Below, one piece after another: positions 19,164-28,398 of a stretch of DNA of 64,000 nucleotides. The first letter of the stretch is position 1. Each line of letters opens with the position of its first letter. The notes under the pieces were generated by a model. The model was not told the origin of the DNA, made no database searches, and saw only the letters and a program-made list of their open reading frames with translations. Source of the stretch: Mesobacillus foraminis (GTDB lineage: Bacteria > Bacillota > Bacilli > Bacillales > Cytobacillaceae); NCBI RefSeq assembly GCF_004340465.1, contig NZ_SLVV01000001.1:1-64000 (forward strand), read 5' to 3'. The position numbers and the translations under genes were made by a program.

Positions 19164-19859
19164 CTAATTAAAAAGGTTAAAGTTAAAAGAGCTTGTACCT
19201 AAATAGGTCATAGAATCAGGGGGTTCCTTAAGTGCTTGGCCATTGCCCAATATGGCTTGAAGAGAATTCGTCCACAGGTTGATGGAAACGGGCTCAGCCA
19301 GGGAAGTTGCCCCGATGCCTTGATTTCGCAAATGGTCTGATCCTTCAGAAGCGGATGGATAGGCTTCCCTTACTGCCTCAGCTGGCAAATTATCATGCAG
19401 CATCTCATTAACCTTCCAGACCCCCGCCTCTTTTATTAACACCAGCCCCTCGTAATGTGTTTCATAGCTTACAGGGCCATCATCACTCGCTGGAAACTTT
19501 TCGACGATATAAATTTTTTCTTGAAGGAAAACAACCTTTGTCTCGTCGGAAAATTCAAAAAACGGAATATAGTATGGAGCAAAGTCAGAACCGTATGTTA
19601 GATACTTCCCATTCTCCTCCACTACATTTTCCTTAATAAAATCGCTTTTAAATGATTCTGTAAAAAACGGCTGCAGAACTGCTTCCACTTCAGTCATACT
19701 TCTTGCCTGCTCGCTTAGTGAAAGTTGAGCATTAAAAGCCGACTCCAAAAATTGCAATACGTCTTCCCTGCTTTTCAGCTGATCTTCCTCCGCATTCACC
19801 CGTAACGGAATGGGCATCAACAACAGGATAGCCAAAAAGATCATCGGAACCTTGTTCAT
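19164..19859 (-). CDS. Secreted protein, possibly DUF3993-like
   Basis: A 231-residue protein with a signal peptide (hydrophobic core MIFLAILLLMPIPL, cleavage likely after VNA). The mature part is acidic, with a beta-rich segment around VVFLQEKIYIVEKF, resembling SnoaL-like or DUF3993-type secreted domains; I am not sure of the family. The start is ATG at 19859, six nt after GGGGG; an ATG two codons upstream overlaps that ribosome-binding site. No lipobox is present. Function unknown. Confidence 0.65.
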   Translation of the reverse strand: MNKVPMIFLAILLLMPIPLRVNAEEDQLKSREDVLQFLESAFNAQLSLSEQARSMTEVEAVLQPFFTESFKSDFIKENVVEENGKYLTYGSDFAPYYIPFFEFSDETKVVFLQEKIYIVEKFPASDDGPVSYETHYEGLVLIKEAGVWKVNEMLHDNLPAEAVREAYPSASEGSDHLRNQGIGATSLAEPVSINLWTNSLQAILGNGQALKEPPDSMTYLGTSSFNFNLFN

Positions 19860-20034
19860 CTTCATCCCCCTTTTTCAAGGTATGTTAACTTCAATAGTAA
19901 CAACTGAACAGGTTAAGTATGACAAGAACTGTTCGCAAAATCTCCCGAGGGATTGACAACGTTAGACGTTCTATTCGCCTTTTACCCTGAATAAACTCGA
20001 ATTAACACGTAAAAGGACAAAAACCAGGCGTATA

Positions 20035-20058
20035 TAAAAAAACCCCCAAACTGGGGGC
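20035..20058 (-). terminator. Terminator of the 79-residue membrane-protein gene
   Basis: Stem CCCCC (20043-20047) with GGGGG (20053-20057), followed on the minus strand by TTTTTTTATA. Confidence 0.8.
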
Positions 20059-20062
20059 TTTC

Positions 20063-20302
20063 TTATTGCTGGAGATCCATGGTAAAAAAAATGATCGTCA
20101 CTAATACCAAGGCAAAAAAGATCAGGTAAGTTAAAAAAATTGGATTACGGATGTATGGACGTTCCTGGACTCCCTCTAAAATCTTACTATCAAGATTCCC
20201 TTTGGCCTTTTTCTGGCTTTTCGTCAAAACGAGAGTATAGGCCATTGCTAAAGCGAGGATGCCTATTGTCACCAGTGTAAGAATCATAATTCCCAAACTC
20301 AT
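20063..20302 (-). CDS. Small two-TM membrane protein
   Basis: A 79-residue hypothetical protein with two membrane segments (about residues 3-25 and 55-75) joined by a basic cytoplasmic loop (KSQKKAKG) and an ERPYIRNP segment. ATG follows AGAGGGGGATGAAAA. I do not recognise the family. It lies downstream of ykuI with a 67-nt gap and its own terminator, and may be co-transcribed with it. Confidence 0.7.
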   Translation of the reverse strand: MSLGIMILTLVTIGILALAMAYTLVLTKSQKKAKGNLDSKILEGVQERPYIRNPIFLTYLIFFALVLVTIIFFTMDLQQ

Positions 20303-20369
20303 TTTTCATCCCCCTCTTAGAGGTTTGCTACTCTTAAAATGTGCCATAGCGGGAATTATTATTCCAAAT

Positions 20370-21584
20370 TTAGAACAGGCCTTCACGATCATACAAATAG
20401 GTGGATGAAAGATCGATAAATAAAAAATGCCTGGAATTAACCGGCAGGCAAAAAGTTCTGATGGTTTCGCCGGTTTCAATGTCGTTATACCTGTCTGAAA
20501 GGATGCCCTTCCTTTCCTTTCTCATTTTTATGATGTTTTCAAGGAAATATGGGCGCCAGCTCCAGTTTTTTTCGATATATTCGGGCTGTATGATCCAGTT
20601 TTGAGAGGATTTAAACACATTAGGGGACTTCTGGAACCCATCCTCGTCACATATATACATCCTGAATGCCATATCATCGGTTTCTATTGCGAGCGTTTGA
20701 AGAAGCTGACTGTAATCGGTTAGCTTCTTATGTTTGGCAAGGAGCTCATGTATTCTCGTATTAAATTCCTCGCTTAAGGCAAAAAGTGTCTCAAGCTTTT
20801 TCTTTTCGGATAAAATAAATTCGTGGCATTCGTTTTTTAATTTTTCTTTTAAAATGTGACTGTCTACAAAATTCGCAGCCGGCTCCATTAAATAGTGGCC
20901 CTGGTAATATCGGCCTCCGTTTTTCCAGGCAAAACGGAGCTGAAAGGCCGTTTCAATATTTTCAAATAACAAAGCGGCCCCAATTTTACGAGCCAGCAAG
21001 GATAGTGAAAACAGCACATCCTGATAGGCAGGACCAATAGCTGTTGACCGGAGCAGCTGAAGGCTGACCTTTAAGATATCGGGCTCCAGCTGGCTAATAC
21101 GGTCAAGGTGGCTGCTGTCATTGCCAATTTTATCTATCGCCACTTTGATGCCGTACGTTCTGTAATAACGCAGCAAGTGATCCAAGTCTTCAAATTTGCC
21201 GTCATAATTCCGTTCCGAGACCTCGAGGACAACCTGGTCCGGCCTTACCCCTCGCTCCTGAAATGATAAAATAAGCTGAAGCAGTTTTTGCTCATGATCA
21301 TACATCAGCAGGTCTGCATCGCGATTAATAAAAAAAAGGATGTCCCCATCCAGATGAACAGCCTGCTCAAATGCTTTTTCCAATATCGCAAGGTCTACTT
21401 CAAGACGGTATTCTTCGGGTATCTCAGTATCCTGAAAAAAAGGGCCAAGGCTGATCAGCCCATTGGGCGTCCGATATCTGCCAAGGATTTCATATGCTAT
21501 TGCGCGGTGTTCATCAGCGCTGAAAATTGGCTGAAAGAAAGGTATTGCATTATCCAAATCGGTCATAATATCTAAAGCATCCAA
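20370..21584 (-). CDS. ykuI: YkuI, degenerate EAL domain c-di-GMP protein
   Basis: A 404-residue protein with an N-terminal EAL domain (about 1-250) and a C-terminal PAS-like domain joined by a long helix, as in B. subtilis YkuI, which binds c-di-GMP. The signature glutamate is kept but the motif reads YEILGR (residues 31-36), and later catalytic segments are altered (AIDKIGND replaces the DDFG-type loop), so it may bind rather than degrade c-di-GMP. TTG at 21584 follows GGGAGAGG at 5 nt spacing. Confidence 0.88.
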   Translation of the reverse strand: MDALDIMTDLDNAIPFFQPIFSADEHRAIAYEILGRYRTPNGLISLGPFFQDTEIPEEYRLEVDLAILEKAFEQAVHLDGDILFFINRDADLLMYDHEQKLLQLILSFQERGVRPDQVVLEVSERNYDGKFEDLDHLLRYYRTYGIKVAIDKIGNDSSHLDRISQLEPDILKVSLQLLRSTAIGPAYQDVLFSLSLLARKIGAALLFENIETAFQLRFAWKNGGRYYQGHYLMEPAANFVDSHILKEKLKNECHEFILSEKKKLETLFALSEEFNTRIHELLAKHKKLTDYSQLLQTLAIETDDMAFRMYICDEDGFQKSPNVFKSSQNWIIQPEYIEKNWSWRPYFLENIIKMRKERKGILSDRYNDIETGETIRTFCLPVNSRHFLFIDLSSTYLYDREGLF

Positions 21585-21777
21585 TTAAACCTCTCCCCCG
21601 ATCCACTCACGGTTCATATTAAAGCCACGTCATTGCAGCTGCATTACTTTTATTTTACCATTATTTCAGCATACTGTGCGTCTGAATTCCCTTAATCATA
21701 AGAGTAATAAAAATTCTTCAACTTCCGTCTGAGGTTTGTTAAGATTAAAAGATATTAGATAATGGTTGGGGAAAAAG

Positions 21778-22653
21778 ATGCAAAACAAAGTTACCAGAAG
21801 GTCATTCATTAAACGCGCCTTGGGCAGTTTTCTTACAGTCGCCGGAATAGGTGCAGGGGGCTATTTTTATGCCCATGACATTGAGCCGAAACTCCTGGAT
21901 GTAACCCGTCACGAGATAAAAAACCGCCGGCTTCCTGCTGGCTTTGACGGGCTGAGAATCGTGCAGTTCAGCGATACCCATATTGGATTCCACTACAATC
22001 TTGATACGTTTGAAAAACTAATGGACGAAATCAACAGCCTGGCACCTGACATTATCCTGTTTACAGGGGACTTGATGGATAATCCGAATGAGTTCAATGA
22101 ACATGAAAGAATTGTTCAAACTCTAAAAAGACTTGAAGCTGAGTTTGGAAAATACGCCATATACGGAAACCATGACCACGGCGGCTATGGTTCGGATATC
22201 TATAAAAAAATCATGGAAGAGGCCGGGTTTACTTTATTGATGAATGAATCTGATTCCGTTACACTTCTTGATGGCAGTTCCATCTATATTGCGGGCATTG
22301 ATGATGCCATGCTCGGACGGCCCAATCTCGAAGCAGCCATTCGGGGCATCCCCAAGGATTCCTATACCATCCTGCTGGCACATGAGCCTGATCATATGGC
22401 CGACCTGGCAGCAAAGAACAATATTCACCTGCAATTAAGCGGCCATAGCCATGGCGGGCAAATACAACTGCCATTTTATGGTCCCTTGGTCACCCCTCCC
22501 TTGGCAGAGGTGTATACTGAGGGATTTTATCAGGTAGGGGATGGAGAAGGAATGCCACTCTACGTCAACAGAGGACTTGGGACAACCAGACTGCCATTCA
22601 GATTTTTGTCATGGCCGGAGCTCTCGGTGTTTACTTTAAAATCGGAACAATGA
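21778..22653 (+). CDS. ykuE: Tat-exported metallophosphoesterase YkuE
   Basis: A 291-residue calcineurin-type phosphoesterase. The N-terminus has a twin-arginine motif TRRSFIKR followed by a hydrophobic stretch, matching B. subtilis YkuE, one of the few Tat substrates there. Metal-binding motifs FSDTHIG, FTGDLMD, YGNHDHGG and SGHSHGGQ are complete. ATG at 21778 is preferred over an in-frame TTG four codons upstream, which would consume the GGGG-containing ribosome-binding site. The physiological substrate is unknown. Confidence 0.88.
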   Translation: MQNKVTRRSFIKRALGSFLTVAGIGAGGYFYAHDIEPKLLDVTRHEIKNRRLPAGFDGLRIVQFSDTHIGFHYNLDTFEKLMDEINSLAPDIILFTGDLMDNPNEFNEHERIVQTLKRLEAEFGKYAIYGNHDHGGYGSDIYKKIMEEAGFTLLMNESDSVTLLDGSSIYIAGIDDAMLGRPNLEAAIRGIPKDSYTILLAHEPDHMADLAAKNNIHLQLSGHSHGGQIQLPFYGPLVTPPLAEVYTEGFYQVGDGEGMPLYVNRGLGTTRLPFRFLSWPELSVFTLKSEQ

Positions 22654-22686
22654 CAAAAACGCAGCTAAATTCGCTGCGTTTTTGTC
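22652..22686. terminator. Bidirectional terminator, ykuE and GGDEF-EAL gene
   Basis: A 14-bp perfect stem (22652-22665 with 22673-22686) with A- and T-rich arm ends serves both convergent genes. Confidence 0.85.
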
Positions 22687-22690
22687 TGCA

Positions 22691-24790
22691 TTATAGTGAA
22701 GCTGCCAACAGTTTTTCTGCTTCATTGGAAGGGATGGGCTTCGCATAGTAATAGCCCTGCGCCTTATGGCATTCCGCCTGGAGAAGAAATTCCGCTTGTT
22801 CCTTCTCTTCCACCCCTTCTGCTATCACTTCCATGTCCAGGCTTCTCGCCAGGTGGATAATCGTTGTAACGATCGCCGCGTCTTTCTTGCTCTTGAGGAC
22901 ATCACGGACAAAGCTCTGGTCTATCTTCAAAATATCGATTGGAAACTGTTTTAAATAACTCATCGATGAATACCCTGTTCCGAAATCGTCAACCGAGATG
23001 ACCAAACCTAATTCCTTGAGACTCTTCAGGATAGGAATGGTTTCCCTGATGTCCTGCATGGCCCCTTCGGTTATCTCCACTTCCAGGAGAGACGGCTTGA
23101 CCTCATACTTCTCAATGCATCTTTTGATTACCCTCACCAAATCATGCTGCAAAAACTGTTTTGGAGAGATATTGATCGCAATTCTAATCGATTTCCCCGT
23201 CTTGTCCTCCCATTCCCTGATTTGCCTGCAGGCCTGCTCAATTACCCAATTTCCAAACGGAATAATCAAACCGGTATCCTCCGCCAGCGGGATAAACTCG
23301 GACGGGGGTATAAACCCCAGCGTTTTGTTCTCCCAGCGAAGCAAAGCTTCAAAGCTGGCAATCTCCTTGGAACGCAAATGCACCTGGGGCTGAAAATAGA
23401 GCTTCAGCTCGTTCTTTTCCAGTGCTTTTCTTAAATGGGCTTCAATCGAGACGACATTTCCAACAAGAGTTTGCATATCTGAGCGGTAAAACTGGAAATG
23501 AGCTTTCCCTTTCTCCTTCACCCTATACAATGCCTCATCTGCTTTCCCCATCAGCGACTCTGCATCATTTCCATCATTCGGAAACATGCTTATCCCAATG
23601 CTAGGGGTAATATAAAATTCCTGTGAATTGATATAAAAAGAGCGGGCAAACTTTGTTAATATTTTCTGTGCAGCCTTCCCAGCTTTCTGCCTGCGGCAAG
23701 CCTTCAGCAGGATGCTGAATTCATCTCCGCCCAGCCTGTAGACAAGGCAATCCTCGCTTTGCATCTCACTGAGGCGTTCAGCGACTTGTTTAAGAATTTT
23801 ATCTCCAAAATTGTGTCCAAACGAATCATTAATATATTTAAACCTGTCCAAATCAATGGATAGGAGGCTGAATTCCCGGCCCCCGTTTTCTTTTTTACAG
23901 GCCAATTCATTTAACTCATCCAGCAGAGCCCTCCTGTTTAAAAGTCCCGTAAGCTGATCGTGGAACGCCATGTATTTGACCATTTCAGCCGTTTTAGACT
24001 GTTCGGAAATATCTCTAACAATAACGAAGATTCCCTGGATTTTGGAATGGATGACAATAGGGACGGTTTTAATGTGGACCATTAATTCTGCCCCTTCCCT
24101 GATAAAACGGCAGTCAAAGGTTTCGGAGGCTTCCCCCTTTTCCGACTTGTCAGTCATCTCATTAAAAGCATCCAGATCAGGCTTGGCAATGAACTGGTGG
24201 ATCGAAGAGAATTTCAGTTTTTCCGCACTGTACCCTGTCATTTTGCAGGCAGCAGGGTTTACTTCAAGGATCCCGCCGTCAAAATCAATGGAAAAAACAC
24301 CATCATGATTATGGTCAACAATGGATCGATATCGCTGCTCGCTATCAAGGAGACGCTGTTTTTCCCTAAAGGCATCTGTTACATCCCGCGTTACACCAAC
24401 AATATAGCTTATTTTTCCTTGTGAATTTGCAACCGGGGTCAAGATGGTTTCCCCATATACCCGCTGCTGGTCGCTGAGTACAGTTTCAAACGAAAAAGTT
24501 ACAGGTACCTTTAACTCTTCTGCCCTTGTATATTCCTCCCTCAAAGTCCTAGCCTTTTCTGATGGCAAAACCTCTTCCAGGGTCTTTCCCAAGTCATGAC
24601 TTTCCATCCCTGCATGCTTAAGTGCATTTTGATTAGCAAAAACATACCGGAAGACATGGGCTTCGCAAACTTCCATTATGAAAACGAGATCCTTAATATG
24701 GTTAAAAATAATATCAAAAATAATATTTTCTACTTTTTCATCAGTCTTGGAGTGAAGAATCTGTTTGATCGCTTTCTTCATTTCTTCCAT
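22691..24790 (-). CDS. PAS-PAS-GGDEF-EAL c-di-GMP enzyme
   Basis: A 699-residue soluble protein with two PAS domains (about 35-140 and 150-263), a GGDEF domain with intact GGDEF at 354-358 and an EAL domain with intact EAL at 481-483, DDFGTGYSS and later metal residues. Both diguanylate cyclase and phosphodiesterase activities are therefore possible. The RxxD inhibitory site normally five residues before GGDEF is replaced by SEDC. There is no membrane segment, so the signal is probably sensed in the cytoplasm by PAS. ATG follows GAGGATGATTTA. It lies next to ykuE and close to ykuI. Confidence 0.9.
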   Translation of the reverse strand: MEEMKKAIKQILHSKTDEKVENIIFDIIFNHIKDLVFIMEVCEAHVFRYVFANQNALKHAGMESHDLGKTLEEVLPSEKARTLREEYTRAEELKVPVTFSFETVLSDQQRVYGETILTPVANSQGKISYIVGVTRDVTDAFREKQRLLDSEQRYRSIVDHNHDGVFSIDFDGGILEVNPAACKMTGYSAEKLKFSSIHQFIAKPDLDAFNEMTDKSEKGEASETFDCRFIREGAELMVHIKTVPIVIHSKIQGIFVIVRDISEQSKTAEMVKYMAFHDQLTGLLNRRALLDELNELACKKENGGREFSLLSIDLDRFKYINDSFGHNFGDKILKQVAERLSEMQSEDCLVYRLGGDEFSILLKACRRQKAGKAAQKILTKFARSFYINSQEFYITPSIGISMFPNDGNDAESLMGKADEALYRVKEKGKAHFQFYRSDMQTLVGNVVSIEAHLRKALEKNELKLYFQPQVHLRSKEIASFEALLRWENKTLGFIPPSEFIPLAEDTGLIIPFGNWVIEQACRQIREWEDKTGKSIRIAINISPKQFLQHDLVRVIKRCIEKYEVKPSLLEVEITEGAMQDIRETIPILKSLKELGLVISVDDFGTGYSSMSYLKQFPIDILKIDQSFVRDVLKSKKDAAIVTTIIHLARSLDMEVIAEGVEEKEQAEFLLQAECHKAQGYYYAKPIPSNEAEKLLAASL

Positions 24791-24941
24791 TAAATCATCC
24801 TCATGAATGAACCTTTTTGTTTCCCCTTCCTATCCGGGGAAACTACTCCTATTTTACAACGAAACATGAAAAATTGGTTGTCTTTTAACAAAAAAACAGA
24901 ACCTTGAGAATAAACTAGTCAAAAAGAAAGGCGGGATAAAC

Positions 24942-25439
24942 ATGATTCATATTGTCAAGCCCGGAGAAACCCTTAATCTTATAGCCGGAAATTACCGGCG
25001 CAGCATCAGGCAGCTCCTGGCAGCCAATCCGAGAATAATAAATCCCAATCTGCTTACTTCCGGTCAGGCAATCACAATCCCGGGACTCCCCGAACCTGCA
25101 TCCATCCCGTATGCCATCGAGGTTTCTATTGGCCGAAAAACCCTGACATTGTTCAGACGGGGACAAATCATAAAAACCTATCCAATTGCCACAGGAAAAA
25201 TGCTTACAGGAACGCCCACCGGGGAATTTGTGATCGTCAACCGGGAACCAAATCCTGGAGGTCCGTATGGCGCAATGTGGCTTTCCCTATCCAATAAGGG
25301 ATATGGAATCCACGGTACCAATGATCCCTCCTCCATCGGAAAGGCGGTATCCAAAGGCTGCATTCGGATGCATAACAAGGATGTCCTCGAACTTGCGGGG
25401 ACTGTCCCAAATGGCACAAGAGTCATAATAAGACCATAA
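24942..25439 (+). CDS. ykuD: L,D-transpeptidase YkuD (LysM-YkuD)
   Basis: A 165-residue spore/cell-wall enzyme. An N-terminal LysM repeat (about 2-48) anchors it to peptidoglycan, and a YkuD catalytic domain (about 55-165) has His124 in GIHGTN and the nucleophile Cys140 in SKGCIRM. The length and sequence match B. subtilis YkuD, a sporulation-linked L,D-transpeptidase. There is no obvious signal peptide, as in B. subtilis. ATG follows AAAGGCGGG. Confidence 0.95.
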   Translation: MIHIVKPGETLNLIAGNYRRSIRQLLAANPRIINPNLLTSGQAITIPGLPEPASIPYAIEVSIGRKTLTLFRRGQIIKTYPIATGKMLTGTPTGEFVIVNREPNPGGPYGAMWLSLSNKGYGIHGTNDPSSIGKAVSKGCIRMHNKDVLELAGTVPNGTRVIIRP

Positions 25440-25561
25440 AAGGTTGTTAAACTTGCTGGTTTTGGGGTAATTAAAACAAAGCAGGACATGTTGCTGTTTT
25501 CAACTTGACCAAAAAGAGTATAATATCAATATACCTATGCACTAGGAAAGGAGCCTATACA

Positions 25562-26029
25562 TTGAGGAATGATCATAGCAGGTATGCCCCGGTAGGCCCA
25601 ACTATAGATAATCTCTCCCAGGCCATCTACATTGTCAACCGCCATGCAAAGACGGCCCCAAACCCCAAATTTTTGTACCAGCTTAAGCATGATGCTATTA
25701 AAAAGCTTTTAAGGGAGGGAAAAGCTAAAAAAGTGGGGCTGCATTTCTCCCAGAATCCCAAGCTCAGCCAGCAGCAGTCGGATGTCCTAATTGTATGCGG
25801 CAATTATTCATTTCACATCCCTCCAGCAAAAACTGATTTTGAAGACCTCCCGCATTTAGGGAAATTGGATAATGCCGTGCGAAACCCAAAAGCCAGCCTT
25901 TCATTGACACAGGCCAAGAAACTGCTTATTTCCTATACTGGATTGACCGACACGCCAAACCAGCAGGAAAAGAGGAAAGCCAACTATCAGAAACCTGTTT
26001 TTAAAAAGCTCGGTGAAAGTTATTTTTAA
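25562..26029 (+). CDS. ykyB: YkyB family protein
   Basis: A 155-residue basic cytoplasmic protein. LSQAIYIVNRHAKTAPNPK, LHFSQNPKLSQQQSDVL and the end KPVFKKLGESYF match B. subtilis YkyB; no function is known. The TTG at 25562 follows AAAGGAG at 7 nt; a longer in-frame version starting at 25505 would begin inside the likely promoter (TTGACC at 25505). It is followed by a clean terminator. Confidence 0.88.
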   Translation: MRNDHSRYAPVGPTIDNLSQAIYIVNRHAKTAPNPKFLYQLKHDAIKKLLREGKAKKVGLHFSQNPKLSQQQSDVLIVCGNYSFHIPPAKTDFEDLPHLGKLDNAVRNPKASLSLTQAKKLLISYTGLTDTPNQQEKRKANYQKPVFKKLGESYF

Positions 26030-26033
26030 AATG

Positions 26034-26062
26034 CCAGGCACTCAGTTGCCTGGTTTTCTTTT
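26034..26062 (+). terminator. Terminator of ykyB
   Basis: A 7-bp stem, CCAGGCA (26034-26040) with TGCCTGG (26047-26053), then TTTTCTTTT. Confidence 0.8.
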
Positions 26063-26148
26063 CGCTTTTCTTTCATTTAGCGAACATTTGATTCAGGGCG
26101 GTACCTTTAAATGGTAAAATGAAGCTATCATATTGGAGGGATTAAAAA

Positions 26149-27300
26149 GTGGAACATTTAGTCAATAAAAAAGTAAAGAACATCGAGATATCCGGAATCA
26201 GAAAATTTTTTAATCTGGTTTCCGGTATAGAGAATATGGTATCACTGACAATTGGGCAGCCTGATTTTCCGACCCCGGAACACGTAAAAGAAGCAGGAAA
26301 ACGAGCCATTGATCAAAACCAGACCACCTACACCCACAATGCCGGTTTACTGGAACTTAGAAGGGCGGCAGCAGATTTTTACATAGAAAAGTATAACATT
26401 GCATACTCTCCCGAAACAGAAACGATTATTACCTCAGGAGCCAGTGAAGCCATTGATATAGTTTTCAGGACAATTCTTGAAGAGGATACAGAAGTCATCC
26501 TGCCAGGACCTGTTTATCCCGGGTACGAACCGATTATCAAGCTTTGCGGGGCAAAACCTGTCTATGCAGATATTCGCGGAAATGATTTCCGCTTTACCGC
26601 AGAAGTCATTGGAAGTTACCTGACTGAACAAACAAGATGCATCGTCCTGCCTTATCCTTCAAATCCTACCGGGGTGAGCCTGACGGATCAGGAACTGAAG
26701 GAAATTGCTGACCTTGTTGAGGGCAAGGATATTTTTATTCTGGCCGACGAAATTTACAGTGAGCTTTCCTATGAAAAGCAGCATACCTCCATTGCAGGCT
26801 TCATTAGAGAACAGACAATCGTTATTAACGGGCTGTCCAAATCACATTCAATGACTGGCTGGAGAATTGGCATGCTCTTCGCACCAGAATCAATCACGAG
26901 ACATATCCTGAAGGTCCACCAGTATAATGTGACCTGTGCCTCTTCCATATCCCAGGCGGCTGCTCTCGAAGCCCTTACAGCGGGCATCAATGATGCTGAA
27001 GGAATGAAAGCAGAATACTTAAAAAGAAGGGACTATGTCTATGCCCGTTTAATTGAGATGGGACTAGAAGTCGTCAAACCCGATGGTGCCTTTTATTTCT
27101 TCGTGCGCATTCCCGATCAAAAGATCCGTTCCTTTGATTTTGCCCTCGATCTGGTCGAGAAAGCCAGGCTGGCAGTGGTCCCTGGAAGTGCATTTTCTGA
27201 TATGGGAGAGGGATACTTCCGTCTTTCTTTTGCTTACTCCATGGAAACACTTGAAGAAGGCCTAAACCGCCTTGAAACTTATCTCAATAACTCATTCTAA
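26149..27300 (+). CDS. patA: Aminotransferase PatA (N-acetyl-diaminopimelate pathway)
   Basis: A 383-residue PLP-dependent class I aminotransferase. Landmarks are IGQPDFPTPEHV, YPSNPTGV, ADEIYSEL and the Schiff-base lysine in NGLSKSHSMTGWR. It closely resembles B. subtilis PatA, which forms N-acetyl-LL-diaminopimelate between the DapH and DapL steps, so the whole acetylated branch is represented in this window. GTG at 26149 follows GGAGGG. Confidence 0.92.
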   Translation: MEHLVNKKVKNIEISGIRKFFNLVSGIENMVSLTIGQPDFPTPEHVKEAGKRAIDQNQTTYTHNAGLLELRRAAADFYIEKYNIAYSPETETIITSGASEAIDIVFRTILEEDTEVILPGPVYPGYEPIIKLCGAKPVYADIRGNDFRFTAEVIGSYLTEQTRCIVLPYPSNPTGVSLTDQELKEIADLVEGKDIFILADEIYSELSYEKQHTSIAGFIREQTIVINGLSKSHSMTGWRIGMLFAPESITRHILKVHQYNVTCASSISQAAALEALTAGINDAEGMKAEYLKRRDYVYARLIEMGLEVVKPDGAFYFFVRIPDQKIRSFDFALDLVEKARLAVVPGSAFSDMGEGYFRLSFAYSMETLEEGLNRLETYLNNSF

Positions 27301-27308
27301 TAACAAAG

Positions 27309-27346
27309 AAAGTGTCCCGGAATTCGAAATGGGACACTTTTTCTTT
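27309..27346 (+). terminator. Terminator of patA
   Basis: A 10-bp stem, AAAGTGTCCC (27309-27318) with GGGACACTTT (27331-27340), then TTCTTTT. Confidence 0.85.
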
Positions 27347-27364
27347 TATTAGCTCAAAACAAAC

Positions 27365-27447
27365 AGGAGACTCGCAAATTGTGGCAGTGTTACCTCGTGC
27401 AGCGCTTTCTCCAGTGGGTTCGCCACGCATGCCCTAGTTCTCCTGTG
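27365..27447. repeat. Imperfect palindromic element after patA
   Basis: CAGGAGACT at the left end pairs with AGTTCTCCTG at the right (one bulge), with TGGC/GCCA pairing inside. It is about 82 nt and GC-richer than its surroundings. It has no ORF, T-run or recognised function and resembles in size the element at 2992-3072, though clear sequence identity is limited to short words. Confidence 0.4.
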
Positions 27448-27491
27448 GCGAATTACTATACAAGTAAATCCCAGACAGAATTGATTCTCCC

Positions 27492-28379
27492 TTATTTGTT
27501 TTCCAGGCCCCAATACTTATAAAGAGCCTGTGTGCCGCTTTCACTTTCGCCTGCATCCGCAAGCCTCTTATACAATGAATAAGCAAGAGCCAGGCCGGGC
27601 ATATCCAAATCCATCTTTTCAGCCTCTTCAAGGCCGATTCCCATATCTTTGATAAAATGCTTGATGGAAAAACCAGGAGCGAAATCTCCTTTAATTACTC
27701 TTGGGGTTAAATTGGAAAGCGACCAGCTCCCCGCGGCGCCTGTCGATATGGTTTTTAGCACCTTCTCAGGATCCAGCCCCGCTTTCTCCGCATAAATGAT
27801 TGCCTCTGTAACTCCTATCATATTGGTCGCAATGGCTATTTGGTTGCTCATCTTGGTATGCTGCCCTGCTCCAGCATTCCCCTGGAGAATAATATTTTTA
27901 CCGAGAAGCTCCAGGATCGGCTTTACCTGATCAAAAGCCTCCTGATCGCCACCTACCATAATGGCGAGCCTTGCCTCCCTGGCTCCAATGTCTCCTCCGG
28001 ATACAGGAGCATCAAGAGCGTGCATTCCCTTCTTTTTCGCCTCATTGTAAATTTTTTCAGCCAATGTTGGTGTTGATGTAGTCATATCAATTAAGTATGT
28101 ATTTTCCCGGCCATTCTGGACGAGCCCGTCTCCTCCAAGATACACTTCTTCCACATCAGCCGGTGTCCCTATTATGGTAAAAACAACATTGGCTTTTTCA
28201 GCAATTTCTTTTGGGGATTCTGCCCATTGTGCTCCATTTGCGAGCAGTTCCTCAGCCTTTTCTTTTGTCCTCGTATGTATGACCAGCGGATAGCCAGCCT
28301 CCATCAAATGCCCTGCCATGCTCTTCCCCATGACTCCTGTGCCTATAAAACCAATGACGGTGTTCTCTGTTGTCAGCAT
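27492..28379 (-). CDS. ykwC: Beta-hydroxyacid dehydrogenase (YkwC-like)
   Basis: A 295-residue NAD(P)-dependent oxidoreductase of the 3-hydroxyisobutyrate / tartronate semialdehyde family. GFIGTGVMGKSMAGH is the Rossmann motif, DAPVSGGDIGAREA the substrate-binding segment, and the catalytic Lys lies in GQHTKMSNQ. Substrate not predictable; B. subtilis YkwC is the likely orthologue from sequence and neighbourhood. ATG at 28379 is 7 nt after AAAGGGG; the ATG two codons upstream is too close. Confidence 0.82.
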   Translation of the reverse strand: MLTTENTVIGFIGTGVMGKSMAGHLMEAGYPLVIHTRTKEKAEELLANGAQWAESPKEIAEKANVVFTIIGTPADVEEVYLGGDGLVQNGRENTYLIDMTTSTPTLAEKIYNEAKKKGMHALDAPVSGGDIGAREARLAIMVGGDQEAFDQVKPILELLGKNIILQGNAGAGQHTKMSNQIAIATNMIGVTEAIIYAEKAGLDPEKVLKTISTGAAGSWSLSNLTPRVIKGDFAPGFSIKHFIKDMGIGLEEAEKMDLDMPGLALAYSLYKRLADAGESESGTQALYKYWGLENK

Positions 28380-28398
28380 GTCCATTCCCCTTTACATT

